A stretch of DNA of 57,000 nt from Algoriphagus aquimarinus (lineage in GTDB: Bacteria > Bacteroidota > Bacteroidia > Cytophagales > Cyclobacteriaceae). Where the stretch lies: the NCBI RefSeq assembly GCF_900112005.1, contig NZ_FOKK01000025.1:1-57000 (forward strand), written 5' to 3'. Below the pieces are notes generated by a model, which was not told the origin of the DNA, searched no databases, and saw only the letters and a list, made by a program, of their open reading frames with translations. A program made the translations under genes and the position numbers. This document shows, one piece after another, positions 17,390-27,041 of this stretch (position 1 is the stretch's first letter; each line of letters begins with the position of its first letter).

Positions 17390-20300
17390 TTAAAATGTTA
17401 ATGTAATAGAACCACCGTAGAATCTAGTTGGAGGTGTTGCAGATAGCGTTACAATACCTACAGCATTTCCGTCAGAGAAGTTGAAATCTGGATCCGTGTA
17501 AATATTTGAATTTGGAGTGAAGATCAACAAGTTTCTACCCTGAGCTGTAATAGTAGCACCTTGGATAAAACCAACTCTACTCATTAAGCTAGCTGGGAAG
17601 TCGTAAGAAATCGCAACCTCTCTCAATTTCCAGTAAGCACCGTCAATTAGGTAGTTCTCTGCTACGTTTCTTCTAAATGAACCATCTGTCCAGAAACCAG
17701 CACCACCGTCTGTTACAGTAACATTTGTGTTTTCAATGTATGTTCCTGGACTCTCAGGATTCTCATAAGATGAGTTCGGAATTACAAAACGCTCTCTATT
17801 GAAGTAAGTAGTAGTAATACCTGATCCAGAGAAGTCAAATGATCCACCTCCACTGTAATAAATATTATATCCACCTCTGTATTCAGCAAGGGCATACAAT
17901 CTAAATCCTTTATAAAGTATTTCAGTATTCAGACCCAATCTATGTCTAGGCTGAGTATTACCAAGCTGCACTTGACCTTCAGCTACACTTGGATATCCAG
18001 AGTTAGCATCTACAATAATTCTTCCCTGGTCATCTCTCTTGTAAACAGATCCTATCAACATAGGGTAAGGCTGTCCTTCGATAGCATATACTTGCGCATT
18101 ACCACCACTAGAAAGAGCTAGTCTATCCAAATCGTCAGCAATCTCTTTCACATAGTTATCATTGAAAGTATAATTGGCTCCAATGTTTATCTGGAAGTTA
18201 TTTCTAGCGAAAGCTGTTACGTTCAACATTGTTTCAAACCCTTGGTTTGCAACAATACCAGTATTCTGTAGGTAGGAAGAAAATCCTGTAGCTGAAGAAA
18301 CACCAGTTGAAATCGTTTGATTTTCAGTTTCTGACTGATAGTAAGTGAATGCACCGTTAACTTTTCCGTCAAATAAGATGAAATCTGTACCCAACTCAAA
18401 AGAAGTAGTAATCTCTGGCTCAAGGTCAGCAGCAACAAGACGATTATCCAAAGAATAACCTGAAAGGCTACCATAAGGGAATCCTGAAGAAGGGCTGAAA
18501 GTAGGATCTAACTGGTAAGGATCCAAGTTAACTTGTCCTACCTGAGAAATACCACCTCTAACTTTGAACTGAGAGATAACTTTACCTTTGATAGAAGGAA
18601 AAGCATCAGAAGCTACGAATGAAACGTTTGCTGCAGGATAGAAGAATGATCTGTTAGCTTTAGAAAGAGTAGAAACCCAATCATTTCTTCCTGTCAATTC
18701 AAGGAACAAGTAATCTTTGTATGCAGTCTTGAACTGTGCAAATACACCTATTTGGCTAGATTCAAAGTTACTTTCACTTGCACCAGCCTCACCTACTCTG
18801 TTTGACACATTGTAAAGGCCTGGAATTACAAGGCCATTAGCACTTACACCAACACTTTTAGATTGATTTTTTCTCAATTGGTTACCAAGTAATAAATTGA
18901 AGAACAAATCTTCACCAACTGGCTTCTTCAAATTGATCAAGAAATCAGAGATAAGTTGATTGCTATAACCAGCTCCATCAGAAACACCGCCTGCGATATC
19001 AGTTTTTGCAGAAGATATACCTTTAGTATAATCTGTGAAAGTGAATTTCCCAGTTGTATTCTTATTGTAATAGCTTCTGTTAGATATACCTACACGGTAA
19101 GTGAAATCCACCCACGTTAAAGGCTTATATTTCAATTCAACGTTACCTACGATATAATCATTGCCAGAATTCTGACGACTGTTATCCGCTTGGAAATATG
19201 GATTGTCATAATACTCATTATAGTATCCATTAGGGTTAGCAAATGGATCATTTCTCCAATCTTTATAACTAGTCAATGGAATATGAGCTGGAGTCTGAAG
19301 GATTTGATCATACATGCTACCAGTGGCAGTAGTAATGTCATATCTATTCTGTACGTAGTTTGTAGATACGTTCAACGCCAATTTGTCAGTGAATTTTCTT
19401 GTACTGTTGAAACGAATAGACGCTCTAGTGTACTGATCACCTGGTGTAGTACCGTCATTTGTAAGATACTGTGCGGAGAAGAAATTTGTTGACTTGTCGT
19501 CACCACCACTTACAGAAAGATCTGTTTGATTGGTCACACCAGTTTCCCAGAAATCATTTTTAGAATTTGTATTAGCATAAGGAACAGTCTGAATAGAACC
19601 ATCTTCCAAAGGCTTACCAATTTCTACCATAGATCCATCGAATCTTGGACCGTACTGCTGATTCTCATAAGGAACGTAATCATGAGGATATCCACCTGCA
19701 TAACCAGAACCGAATGAATCCTGAATCTGAGGATAGAAACTCACTTGCTCAAGATTAACAGTATGTCCTACTGTTACTCTTGGAGCTCCAGATTTACCTT
19801 TCTTGGTAACGATAATCAATGCACCGTTAGATGCAGCAGAACCGTAAAGAGCGGCAGCGTTAGCACCATTAAGTACAGTGATTTCTTGAATATCCTGAGG
19901 ATTAAGATTTCCCAAAATAGAATTAGGAACAATTACGTTATCCACAACAATCAAGGCTTCGTTATCACCAGTCAAAGAACGGCTACCTCTCAATATAACT
20001 CTAACGTTAGGATTTACACCCGAACCAGTTGTATTGATTTGTAGACCTGCAACTTTACCAGTCAAACCAGCAGCTACGTTAGCAGCTCTACCTTGAGCCA
20101 CATCGCGAGTCTCGATACTTGTAGCATTGTAACCCATTTCTATTCTTCTGGATTCAATACCTGCAGCACCCGTGATCACAACTTCACTCAAACTCTGTAC
20201 ATCTGGCTGAAGAACAACGTCGATTACAGATTGCTGACCAATTTGAATCTCTTGCGTGTTAGTTCCAATAAAACTAAACACCAATACTTTCCCGTCAGTA

Positions 20301-20494
20301 GGGATGGTCAATGCGTACTTACCATCAATGTCTGTGGCAGTACCTACACTAGTACCTTTAACTAATACGGTTGCGCCTGGGATTGGCTGACCGTCTTCGC
20401 CCGAAGATACTATTCCGGTTACTTTACGCCCCTGTGCAAATGCCACAGCACTTACTAGGAAAAGCGAAAGCCCTAGGAGTAAAATTTTCTTCAT
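17390..20494 (-). CDS. SusC/RagA-family TonB-linked outer-membrane transporter
   Basis: I chose the ATG at 20494 (1034 residues) because it puts a clean signal peptide (MKKILLLGLSLFLVSAVAFA) at the N-terminus; an upstream start would add 22 unrelated residues. Domains: carboxypeptidase-regulatory-like Ig domain at about 22-105 (GQPIPGATVLVKGTSVGTAT); TonB plug at about 115-230 with the family motif VNPNVRVILRGSRSL and ...NGANAAALYGSAASNGALI; then a 22-strand-type barrel to the terminal aromatic residue F (GGSITLTF). It imports a nutrient across the outer membrane using TonB energy, together with the SusD-like protein. No anti-sigma or hybrid two-component regulator is next to it. Confidence 0.94.
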   Translation of the reverse strand: MKKILLLGLSLFLVSAVAFAQGRKVTGIVSSGEDGQPIPGATVLVKGTSVGTATDIDGKYALTIPTDGKVLVFSFIGTNTQEIQIGQQSVIDVVLQPDVQSLSEVVITGAAGIESRRIEMGYNATSIETRDVAQGRAANVAAGLTGKVAGLQINTTGSGVNPNVRVILRGSRSLTGDNEALIVVDNVIVPNSILGNLNPQDIQEITVLNGANAAALYGSAASNGALIIVTKKGKSGAPRVTVGHTVNLEQVSFYPQIQDSFGSGYAGGYPHDYVPYENQQYGPRFDGSMVEIGKPLEDGSIQTVPYANTNSKNDFWETGVTNQTDLSVSGGDDKSTNFFSAQYLTNDGTTPGDQYTRASIRFNSTRKFTDKLALNVSTNYVQNRYDITTATGSMYDQILQTPAHIPLTSYKDWRNDPFANPNGYYNEYYDNPYFQADNSRQNSGNDYIVGNVELKYKPLTWVDFTYRVGISNRSYYNKNTTGKFTFTDYTKGISSAKTDIAGGVSDGAGYSNQLISDFLINLKKPVGEDLFFNLLLGNQLRKNQSKSVGVSANGLVIPGLYNVSNRVGEAGASESNFESSQIGVFAQFKTAYKDYLFLELTGRNDWVSTLSKANRSFFYPAANVSFVASDAFPSIKGKVISQFKVRGGISQVGQVNLDPYQLDPTFSPSSGFPYGSLSGYSLDNRLVAADLEPEITTSFELGTDFILFDGKVNGAFTYYQSETENQTISTGVSSATGFSSYLQNTGIVANQGFETMLNVTAFARNNFQINIGANYTFNDNYVKEIADDLDRLALSSGGNAQVYAIEGQPYPMLIGSVYKRDDQGRIIVDANSGYPSVAEGQVQLGNTQPRHRLGLNTEILYKGFRLYALAEYRGGYNIYYSGGGSFDFSGSGITTTYFNRERFVIPNSSYENPESPGTYIENTNVTVTDGGAGFWTDGSFRRNVAENYLIDGAYWKLREVAISYDFPASLMSRVGFIQGATITAQGRNLLIFTPNSNIYTDPDFNFSDGNAVGIVTLSATPPTRFYGGSITLTF

Positions 20495-20980
20495 AAGTAA
20501 TATGATTTGGTTTATATTATACCCAATGATATTCTTATTGATGCAATATCGCAAAACCAAGGGTTACAAATTTGACTATACGAGTTTGTATGGAAATTAA
20601 TAAAAATCTCCATTTTAGCTTAAATACAAAATTTTATTTGGATTAACACAGCTACAAGGCATGCTTTATATATTTTTGTTTTGTTATTCTAATGTTAACA
20701 AAAGTTAATTTTTTATTAAAATTGAAAATGTCACTACTCAAACTAATGCCTTACTCATAAATAAATTATTATTTCTCCATAAGGCATTAAAACAAAATTT
20801 TCCCTAATACAAAAATGAAAATCAACCTCTTTTTTACCCAAATTTGCCTTATATGAGAAATTTACATCTGAACTGATACAAATCAAAAGGCCATGGACTA
20901 TTAAAATAAACACGTAATTAATAAAGCAGTTTATTTTTTAGAGGATTTTGACCGCTTTCGAACAGTTGGGGATGCTCGAT
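20495..20980. other. Gene-free upstream region of the SUS-like operon
   Basis: 486 bases of very AT-rich DNA. It must contain the promoter of the SusC-like gene, but I found no confident TAnnTTTG match on the minus strand. The only structure that stands out is a 10-base perfect inverted repeat at 20744-20789. No coding remnant is seen. Confidence 0.6.
20744..20789. repeat. 10-bp perfect inverted repeat upstream of the SUS operon
   Basis: TAATGCCTTA (20744-20753) and TAAGGCATTA (20780-20789) are separated by 26 AT-rich bases. It lies about 250 bases upstream of the SusC-like start. It could be an operator or an RNA hairpin; no T run follows on either strand, so it is not a typical terminator. 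Confidence 0.6.
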
Positions 20981-22903
20981 CTATAAAATTTTTATAGTTA
21001 TCCTACGATTCAATCCTTGGTTTTGAGGATTCGTGTTTGGTACCATTGGCTCTTTGTCGCCTTTCCCTTCCACTAGAGCACGTCCATGATGAAACCCATG
21101 TGTAATGAGATATTCCTGAACACTTTTCGCCCGCTGTAAACTAAGATTCTGATTATAGCTCGCACTACCTACATTATCTGTATGGCCTGTGATCAGAATG
21201 TTAACATTAGGGTTTTCTGCTAAAAATTTAACTAGTCTTTTTAGTGAAGAGATCGACTCAGACTTAAGGTCAAACTGATCAAATTCAAAGAATATATTTT
21301 CAAAAACAAACTCCTCACCTGCAGCAACAGGTACAAGTTCTATTTTCAAATCTTTTACATTTTTTATTTTATCCCGTTCTACGTTGTAAATTTTGGGGAT
21401 AAAACCTTTCTTCTCTACATACAAACCCGAAATTGCCTTGTCCGGATAAAGCATCATAAACTCCCCTGTCTTACCATCCGCCTTAAACTGGTATAAAGTG
21501 CTGTCATTCGTAAGTGACACCAAAGAAAGGGTAGCATCAATAGGCTCCCCAGTTTTGGAATTAAACACCTTTCCTTCGGTCACAGTCAGGTTTTCACCCA
21601 AGGATATTTCTTTAGGGAATTTGAACCTATATAATAAGGAGCGATTAATTTCTTTTTCCCCAGTACTCAACTCCGTGAAATATGCGTAATCTTTTTGAGC
21701 TGTAATAAATAATGCAACCTGATCTAATTGATCATTAATAGGAAGACCAAGATTTTCCGGCTTCGTGAATTCACCATCAACCACCTTCGAGAGCTGTATG
21801 TCCATTCCCCCAAACCCAGGGTGACCATTCGATGAGAAGAAAAGCACCTCATTATTAAAAAACATAAATGGTGAAATCTCATCCTTTGGCGTATTGACTA
21901 CAGCTCCTAGGTTTTTAGCGACAGTCCAGACCCCATCGCTTTGCATTACACTATACCAAATATCATTACCCCCAAATCCACCTTTTCTATTAGAGGAAAA
22001 AAACAATATTCTCCCATCTGCAGAGAGTGACGGCTGAGAATCCCATGACCTTGAGTTGACATTCTTGCCCATATTTTTCGGACGCTGCCAAATCCCATTC
22101 ACTTTATAGGCGATGTACAAATCACAGCTCCCCTCAGAATCCGGTGCATCACAAGATGTATAGATTAGTATATTTCCATCAGCAGTCACAGAGCAAGTGC
22201 CTTCATTATATGGAGAATTGATTGCCTGGGCTACACTTTGAGGTTTAGACCAATTACCTTCAGGAGACACGAATGCCATAAAAATATCTTCCTTATCGTT
22301 GTTGCCAGTTCCATCTCTTTTGGTAAAAAGTATCTGCTCTCCATCTGCTGTCAATACCGGGAAATACTGAAGCTGAAATTCATTGAGTGGAGCTGGTAAT
22401 TTCTCCTTTTCTATATGCCTAAAGTTCTCTAATTGCTCAGCCAAGAATTCCATTTGTGCCTTAGTGTCGACATAAGAAATTGACTTCTTGAAATCTACAT
22501 CCAATAACGGATCTGTCAGCCCAAACTCATCAAAAGAATCCTGAAACCTCCCTTGCTGTAAATACACGTGAGTCAGTACCCAACCCAAATCTGCTCTATG
22601 CTTTACTGTAACATTCTTACCAGACAATCTTGACTTCCCGGCGATTACTGTTTTCTCTGCATTCGCTAAGTCGCCCTGCGTAATCTGGAGTTGGGCTAAC
22701 TTTACATAGGCTTCTAAAAATGAAGCCTCTCGGTCTATTGCATCCTTGTATTTGCTAATTGCCTCGTCATATTGCCGAGAAAGAGTCAACTCCTCTCCTT
22801 CGCGATACATCCTTATTGCCTTACCATCAATGATAGAATAGCTTTGCGCGTTAGCGAAAGAAAAGGTCAATAAAAGAAGAATTCCGGCTAGAAAAGGGCG
22901 CAT
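20981..22903 (-). CDS. PorE-like OmpA-family protein with TPR, PD40 propeller and CRD
   Basis: I chose the ATG at 22903 (640 residues) since it starts a good signal peptide (MRPFLAGILLLLTFSFANA); a longer reading would run far into queE. Order: TPR-like repeats at about 25-145, a WD40/PD40 propeller at about 170-430 (QPSLSADGRILFFSSNRKGG, FSSNGHPGFGGMDI), a carboxypeptidase-regulatory-like domain at about 440-525, and an OmpA C-terminal domain (FDQFDLK..., ITGHTDNVGSASYN, LSLQRAKSV, NRRITIKI) that binds peptidoglycan. This is the architecture of PorE, a periplasmic T9SS anchor, but Bacteroidota carry several such paralogues, so the role in secretion is inferred. The start lies 4 bases after the queE stop. 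Confidence 0.85.
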   Translation of the reverse strand: MRPFLAGILLLLTFSFANAQSYSIIDGKAIRMYREGEELTLSRQYDEAISKYKDAIDREASFLEAYVKLAQLQITQGDLANAEKTVIAGKSRLSGKNVTVKHRADLGWVLTHVYLQQGRFQDSFDEFGLTDPLLDVDFKKSISYVDTKAQMEFLAEQLENFRHIEKEKLPAPLNEFQLQYFPVLTADGEQILFTKRDGTGNNDKEDIFMAFVSPEGNWSKPQSVAQAINSPYNEGTCSVTADGNILIYTSCDAPDSEGSCDLYIAYKVNGIWQRPKNMGKNVNSRSWDSQPSLSADGRILFFSSNRKGGFGGNDIWYSVMQSDGVWTVAKNLGAVVNTPKDEISPFMFFNNEVLFFSSNGHPGFGGMDIQLSKVVDGEFTKPENLGLPINDQLDQVALFITAQKDYAYFTELSTGEKEINRSLLYRFKFPKEISLGENLTVTEGKVFNSKTGEPIDATLSLVSLTNDSTLYQFKADGKTGEFMMLYPDKAISGLYVEKKGFIPKIYNVERDKIKNVKDLKIELVPVAAGEEFVFENIFFEFDQFDLKSESISSLKRLVKFLAENPNVNILITGHTDNVGSASYNQNLSLQRAKSVQEYLITHGFHHGRALVEGKGDKEPMVPNTNPQNQGLNRRITIKIL

Positions 22904-22907
22904 GGAC

Positions 22908-23540
22908 TTAGGGTATGTCCATAAATTTATGAGTTTGAAGCGATATTTTCCACTTTGGGCGATTTTTTGCAAAATCAATGATGATCGGCGTGAATTTATC
23001 AGCCTTACTCCACTCTGGCTGAAGACGCAATTCACAGCTGGAATTCACCAGTGCAGCATGCTCTTCCGCAAAGGCAAAATCACTCTGATGGAAAACAACG
23101 ACTTTCAGTTCGTCCGCCTCCTTATATATAGAGGTGTGGGGTTTCTTAAATTTCTTAGGAGAAAAACAAACCCAGTCAAAATCCCCTGAAAATGGGTGGG
23201 CTCCAGAAGTTTCGATATTGGTAGTAAATCCGTTAGCTTTCAACAGCGCCGTCAATGGCCCTAGGTCATACATCAAAGGTTCGCCACCAGTGATTACGGC
23301 CAGACGACCTGGGAAAGCTAATGCATCTTCAACAAGCTGCTCGATAGAAAACACCGGCCACTTGCCCGAATCCCAAGACTCTTTGACATCACACCAGACA
23401 CAGCCCACATCACAGCCTCCAAGCCGGATAAAATAAGCGGGATACCCAGTAAACCTTCCTTCTCCTTGTATTGTGTAAAAAGCTTCCATTAACGGAAGCT
23501 CCAATCCTTTCTCTACTAACTCCTTCGTATCCATATTCAT
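22908..23540 (-). CDS. queE: 7-carboxy-7-deazaguanine synthase (radical SAM)
   Basis: 210 residues from the ATG at 23540 (an ATG at 23534 is equally possible; an upstream start at 23564 adds eight residues of no family likeness). It rearranges 6-carboxytetrahydropterin to 7-carboxy-7-deazaguanine using SAM and a 4Fe-4S cluster. The cluster motif is C43-x3-C47-x2-C50 in GGCDVGCVWCD, preceded by YTIQGEG and followed by KESWDSG; VITGGEPLMYD near 89-99 is the SAM-contact GGEP motif. It acts right after QueD. The PorE-like gene follows at 4 bases and may be co-transcribed. Confidence 0.94.
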   Translation of the reverse strand: MNMDTKELVEKGLELPLMEAFYTIQGEGRFTGYPAYFIRLGGCDVGCVWCDVKESWDSGKWPVFSIEQLVEDALAFPGRLAVITGGEPLMYDLGPLTALLKANGFTTNIETSGAHPFSGDFDWVCFSPKKFKKPHTSIYKEADELKVVVFHQSDFAFAEEHAALVNSSCELRLQPEWSKADKFTPIIIDFAKNRPKWKISLQTHKFMDIP

Positions 23541-23589
23541 CTGAATTTTTGATAAAGCGGGCAATTGAACCGCTGGGTGAATTATGCCG

Positions 23590-23597
23590 CAAAGGTA
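23590..23597 (-). promoter_or_regulatory. Likely -7 element of queE
   Basis: The minus strand reads TACCTTTG, identical to the -7 boxes of tandem promoters P1 and P2. The best -33 candidate at 19 bases is TTAA, so only the -7 box is supported. The start would be near 23583, about 43 bases before the chosen ATG. Confidence 0.5.
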
Positions 23598-23769
23598 GGC
23601 TTTTGGATTGAAAAATTTAAAAATTAGAAAATTGTAATATTTTGTTCAAACCAATCTTTTGATCAACATCTGTTCTTTACTTAGGATCAATTATCAATTT
23701 GAATTCAAAAGCCCGTCAATTTTTCTATTTTTGCAGGCGTTCAGCTAAAAAACTAGAAAAAATTCAATC

Positions 23770-26544
23770 ATGGCGGAGTACACTTTTAAGGAGATCGAGA
23801 AAAAATGGCAGGCTTACTGGGAAAAGAATCAAACTTTCCTAGCCAAGGTAAATCCTGACAAACCAAAATTTTATTCTCTTGACATGTTCCCATACCCATC
23901 TGGGGCGGGACTCCATGTCGGCCACCCACTTGGATATATCGCCTCAGACATTGTCTCTAGATTCAAAAAACTCAAAGGCTTCAACGTCCTTCACCCAATG
24001 GGTTATGACAGCTTTGGACTTCCTGCTGAACAATACGCTATCCAAACTGGGCAACATCCAGCGATCACCACTGAGCAAAACATTACGCGATACACGGAGC
24101 AACTGAAGAATATCGGTTTTGCTTTTGACTGGAGCAAAGAAGTGAGAACTTCCAATCCAGACTATTACAAATGGACGCAGTGGATCTTTATGCAGCTTTT
24201 CAACAGCTACTACGATCAGGATGCCGACAAAGCACTTTCGATTGATTCATTGATTGAGCGATTTGAGAAAGAAGGAAACTCAACAGTGAAAGCTGTTTGC
24301 GATGAGGACACTGAGAAATTTAGTGCTGCAGACTGGAATGCGTTTTCTGAAAAAGAAAAGCAAGAAACACTCCTTAAATACAGACTTACATTCCTTGCCG
24401 AAACTACGGTAAACTGGTGTTCGGCATTAGGAACTGTACTTTCCAACGACGAAGTCAAAGAAGGCTTCTCGGAACGTGGCGGACATCCTGTAGAACGTAA
24501 GAAAATGATGCAGTGGTCGATGAGAATCACCGCGTATGCTGATCGCCTATTAAAAGGCTTGGATAAATTAGATTGGTCTGAGCCAGTCAAAGAAATGCAG
24601 CGAAACTGGATAGGCAAATCCATCGGGGCTGACGTTGTTTTCCAGGTAAAAGATTCCGAACAAACCATCAAAGTCTTCACCACGCGTGTAGACACTATAT
24701 ATGGTGTCACCTATTTGGCTTTGGCACCAGAATCTGATCTAGCAGCAGCTTTGATCACAGAAGATCAACGAGCAAAAGCTGAAGCTTATATCGAAGTAGC
24801 CAAAAATCGCTCGGAGCGTGAGCGTATGAGTGATGTCAAAACTATCTCTGGCGCTTTCACTGGTTCTTATGCGATCAACCCCTTCAACGGAGAAGAAATC
24901 CAAGTTTGGGTGGCTGATTACGTTTTGGCTGGATACGGTACTGGCGCAGTGATGGCAGTTCCTGCACATGATGAGCGAGATTACAACTTTGCGAAGCACT
25001 TCGACCTAGAGATCAGACAGGTGATCGATGGTTCTATGGAGGAAGGCTCTTTCCCTGGAAAAGGAGGCTTGATTATCAATTCAGGCTTTATTTCCAATCT
25101 TTACATGAAAGATGCCATGACCAAAGCAATTGAGTTTTTGGAAGAAAAAGGCATCGGAAAAGGCAAAATCCAATACAGAATGCGTGACGCGATTTTCACT
25201 CGTCAGCGCTATTGGGGCGAGCCACTTCCTGTTTATTTCAAAGAGGGATTACCTTATTTAATTGAAGAAAAAGACTTGCCTCTCGTTTTGCCAGAGGTAG
25301 ATAAATACTTACCTACTGAAGATGGTGAGCCTCCACTTGCTCGCGCAAAAGACTGGAACTACAAAACTTCGGATGGAGAATTTCCTTTGGAAAGAAGCAC
25401 GATGCCAGGCTGGGCAGGTTCTAGCTGGTATTTCTTCAGATATATGGATCCAAAGAATGAAACTGAGTTTGCGGACAAAACAATAACGGATTATTGGGGT
25501 GCTGTAGATTTATACATCGGAGGATCCGAGCATGCTACAGGACACCTTCTTTATTCTAGATTCTGGACCAAATTCTTGTATGATCTTGGAGTAGTAAGCA
25601 TCGACGAGCCATTCCAGAAGATGATCAACCAAGGCATGATCCAGGGAAGATCGAACTTTGTGTACAGAGTGAAAGGCACAAACAAGTTTGTAAGCTACGG
25701 TCTGAAAGAACAACACGATGCATTTGCAATGCACGTGGACGTGAATATCGTATACAACGATCAGTTGAATCTAGAGAAATTCAAAGCATGGAGACCTGAT
25801 TTGGCGGATGCCGAATTCATCCTAGAGGACGGCAAATACATCTGCGGATCTGAGGTGGAGAAAATGTCCAAGTCCAAATACAACGTGGTCAATCCAGATG
25901 ACATCATCGAGCGCTACGGGGCGGATACGTTAAGATTGTACGAGATGTTCCTTGGGCCTTTGGAGCAATTCAAACCTTGGAATACCAATGGAATCGACGG
26001 AGTATATAAATTTTTGAGAAAACTTTGGAACCTGTACCACTCCAACGCTGGAGAACTACAGATTTCCGATGCGGAGCCAAGCAAGGAAGAATACAAAGCG
26101 CTTCACAAGGCACTGAAGAAGATGGAAGATGATATGACGAACTTCTCGTTCAACACTTCTGTATCGAGCTTTATGATCTGTGTAAATGAACTAAGCGCTC
26201 TGAAGTCAAACAAACGTGCGATTTTAGAACCATTGGCACTATTGGTTTCTCCATATGCACCGCATATTGCGGAAGAACTCTGGAGTTTATTAGGTCATGA
26301 AGGCTCAATTACCGAGTCATCTTTCCCAGTTTTCGACGAGAGTCATTTGAAGGAAAGTGCATTTGAATACCCGGTGATGATCAATGGGAAAATGAGAGTT
26401 AAAATCAATCTTGATCTCTCTCTCACCAAAGACCAAATCCAAGAGGCTGCTCTTTCAGATGAAACAGTCATGAAATGGCTAGAAGGAAAAGCACCTAAAA
26501 AGATCATTATTGTACCTGGAAAAATTGTGAATCTGGTGGTTTAG
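23770..26544 (+). CDS. leuS: Leucyl-tRNA synthetase
   Basis: 924 residues. It charges tRNA-Leu with leucine in the cytosol. The HIGH signature is HVGH (49-52) within PYPSGAGLHVGHPLGY. The editing (CP1) domain at about 250-420 has TRVDTIYGVTYLALAPE and GTGAVMAVPAHDERD. The KMSKS loop is at EKMSKSKYN (about 697-705). The anticodon-binding and C-terminal domains are present, ending KIIIVPGKIVNLVV. The insert GRSNFVYRVKGTNKF... before KMSKS follows the Bacteroidota pattern as I recall it. A possible -7 box TATTTTTG lies at 23726-23733. It is a single-gene unit with its own terminator. Confidence 0.97.
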   Translation: MAEYTFKEIEKKWQAYWEKNQTFLAKVNPDKPKFYSLDMFPYPSGAGLHVGHPLGYIASDIVSRFKKLKGFNVLHPMGYDSFGLPAEQYAIQTGQHPAITTEQNITRYTEQLKNIGFAFDWSKEVRTSNPDYYKWTQWIFMQLFNSYYDQDADKALSIDSLIERFEKEGNSTVKAVCDEDTEKFSAADWNAFSEKEKQETLLKYRLTFLAETTVNWCSALGTVLSNDEVKEGFSERGGHPVERKKMMQWSMRITAYADRLLKGLDKLDWSEPVKEMQRNWIGKSIGADVVFQVKDSEQTIKVFTTRVDTIYGVTYLALAPESDLAAALITEDQRAKAEAYIEVAKNRSERERMSDVKTISGAFTGSYAINPFNGEEIQVWVADYVLAGYGTGAVMAVPAHDERDYNFAKHFDLEIRQVIDGSMEEGSFPGKGGLIINSGFISNLYMKDAMTKAIEFLEEKGIGKGKIQYRMRDAIFTRQRYWGEPLPVYFKEGLPYLIEEKDLPLVLPEVDKYLPTEDGEPPLARAKDWNYKTSDGEFPLERSTMPGWAGSSWYFFRYMDPKNETEFADKTITDYWGAVDLYIGGSEHATGHLLYSRFWTKFLYDLGVVSIDEPFQKMINQGMIQGRSNFVYRVKGTNKFVSYGLKEQHDAFAMHVDVNIVYNDQLNLEKFKAWRPDLADAEFILEDGKYICGSEVEKMSKSKYNVVNPDDIIERYGADTLRLYEMFLGPLEQFKPWNTNGIDGVYKFLRKLWNLYHSNAGELQISDAEPSKEEYKALHKALKKMEDDMTNFSFNTSVSSFMICVNELSALKSNKRAILEPLALLVSPYAPHIAEELWSLLGHEGSITESSFPVFDESHLKESAFEYPVMINGKMRVKINLDLSLTKDQIQEAALSDETVMKWLEGKAPKKIIIVPGKIVNLVV

Positions 26545-26560
26545 AACTACTTCAAATACA

Positions 26561-26593
26561 AAAAGCTCAACCTGTCATGGGTTGAGCTTTTTT
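26561..26593 (+). terminator. Terminator of leuS
   Basis: AAAAGCTCAACC (26561-26572) pairs with GGTTGAGCTTTT (26580-26591) and a T run follows. Confidence 0.9.
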
Positions 26594-26639
26594 GATTTAC
26601 TAAATAGAACTATTTTAGTCATTAAATAGGCTATTAAAT

Positions 26640-27041
26640 ATGTCTGATAAACTAGAAAACATCCAACGAGTAATTGATTATTGGGTGAATTCTTCTGATC
26701 AAAACTATCGGACAATGAAGAACTTATTTAAATCAAAAGATTATGATTGATGTCTATTTATTGGACATTTGGTTTTGGAGAAATTACTGAAAGCACATTA
26801 TGTGAAGTCCAATAAGAAACATCCATTGTTTATTCATGATCTACTTCGATTAACAGCAAAAGCAAACTTAAATCCTGCAGAAGAACAAAAAGATTGGCTT
26901 GACGAAATCACTACTTTTAACCTGAATGTCCGTTATGATAATTACAAACAGGATTTTCACCAACTTTGTACAAAGGAGTTTACAGAAATCTGGATTGAAC
27001 GAATAGAAAAACTCAGGAAATGGCTGATCAGCGAATTATAA
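26640..27041 (+). pseudogene. HEPN-domain toxin-like gene broken by an in-frame TGA
   Basis: Reading from ATG 26640 in one frame gives 36 codons ending ...FKSKDYD, a TGA at 26748-26750, then ...CLFIGHLVLEKLLKAHYV and on to a stop at 27041 with no frame change. The two halves join into one HEPN protein of 133 residues; relatives I recall have Trp at the stop position (DYDWCLFIGH), so a TGG-to-TGA change is the simplest reading. The GHLVLEKLLKA helix and the VRYDNYKQDFH segment near the end are family features. A 90-residue product could restart at TTG 26769. The 3' end overlaps the nucleotidyltransferase gene by 22 bases, the arrangement of HEPN/MNT toxin-antitoxin pairs. Confidence 0.8.

Noticed and set aside
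23726..23733. TATTTTTG as a full leuS promoter
   Set aside because: The -7 box is good, but the only TTTG upstream is 24 bases away and the box at 19 bases is ATTC; not enough for a promoter entry.
26748..26750. Selenocysteine or TGA-as-Trp decoding in the HEPN gene
   Set aside because: TGA is used as a normal stop elsewhere in the window (for example the 778-residue cargo gene ends in TGA), and no SECIS-like hairpin is apparent after the codon.
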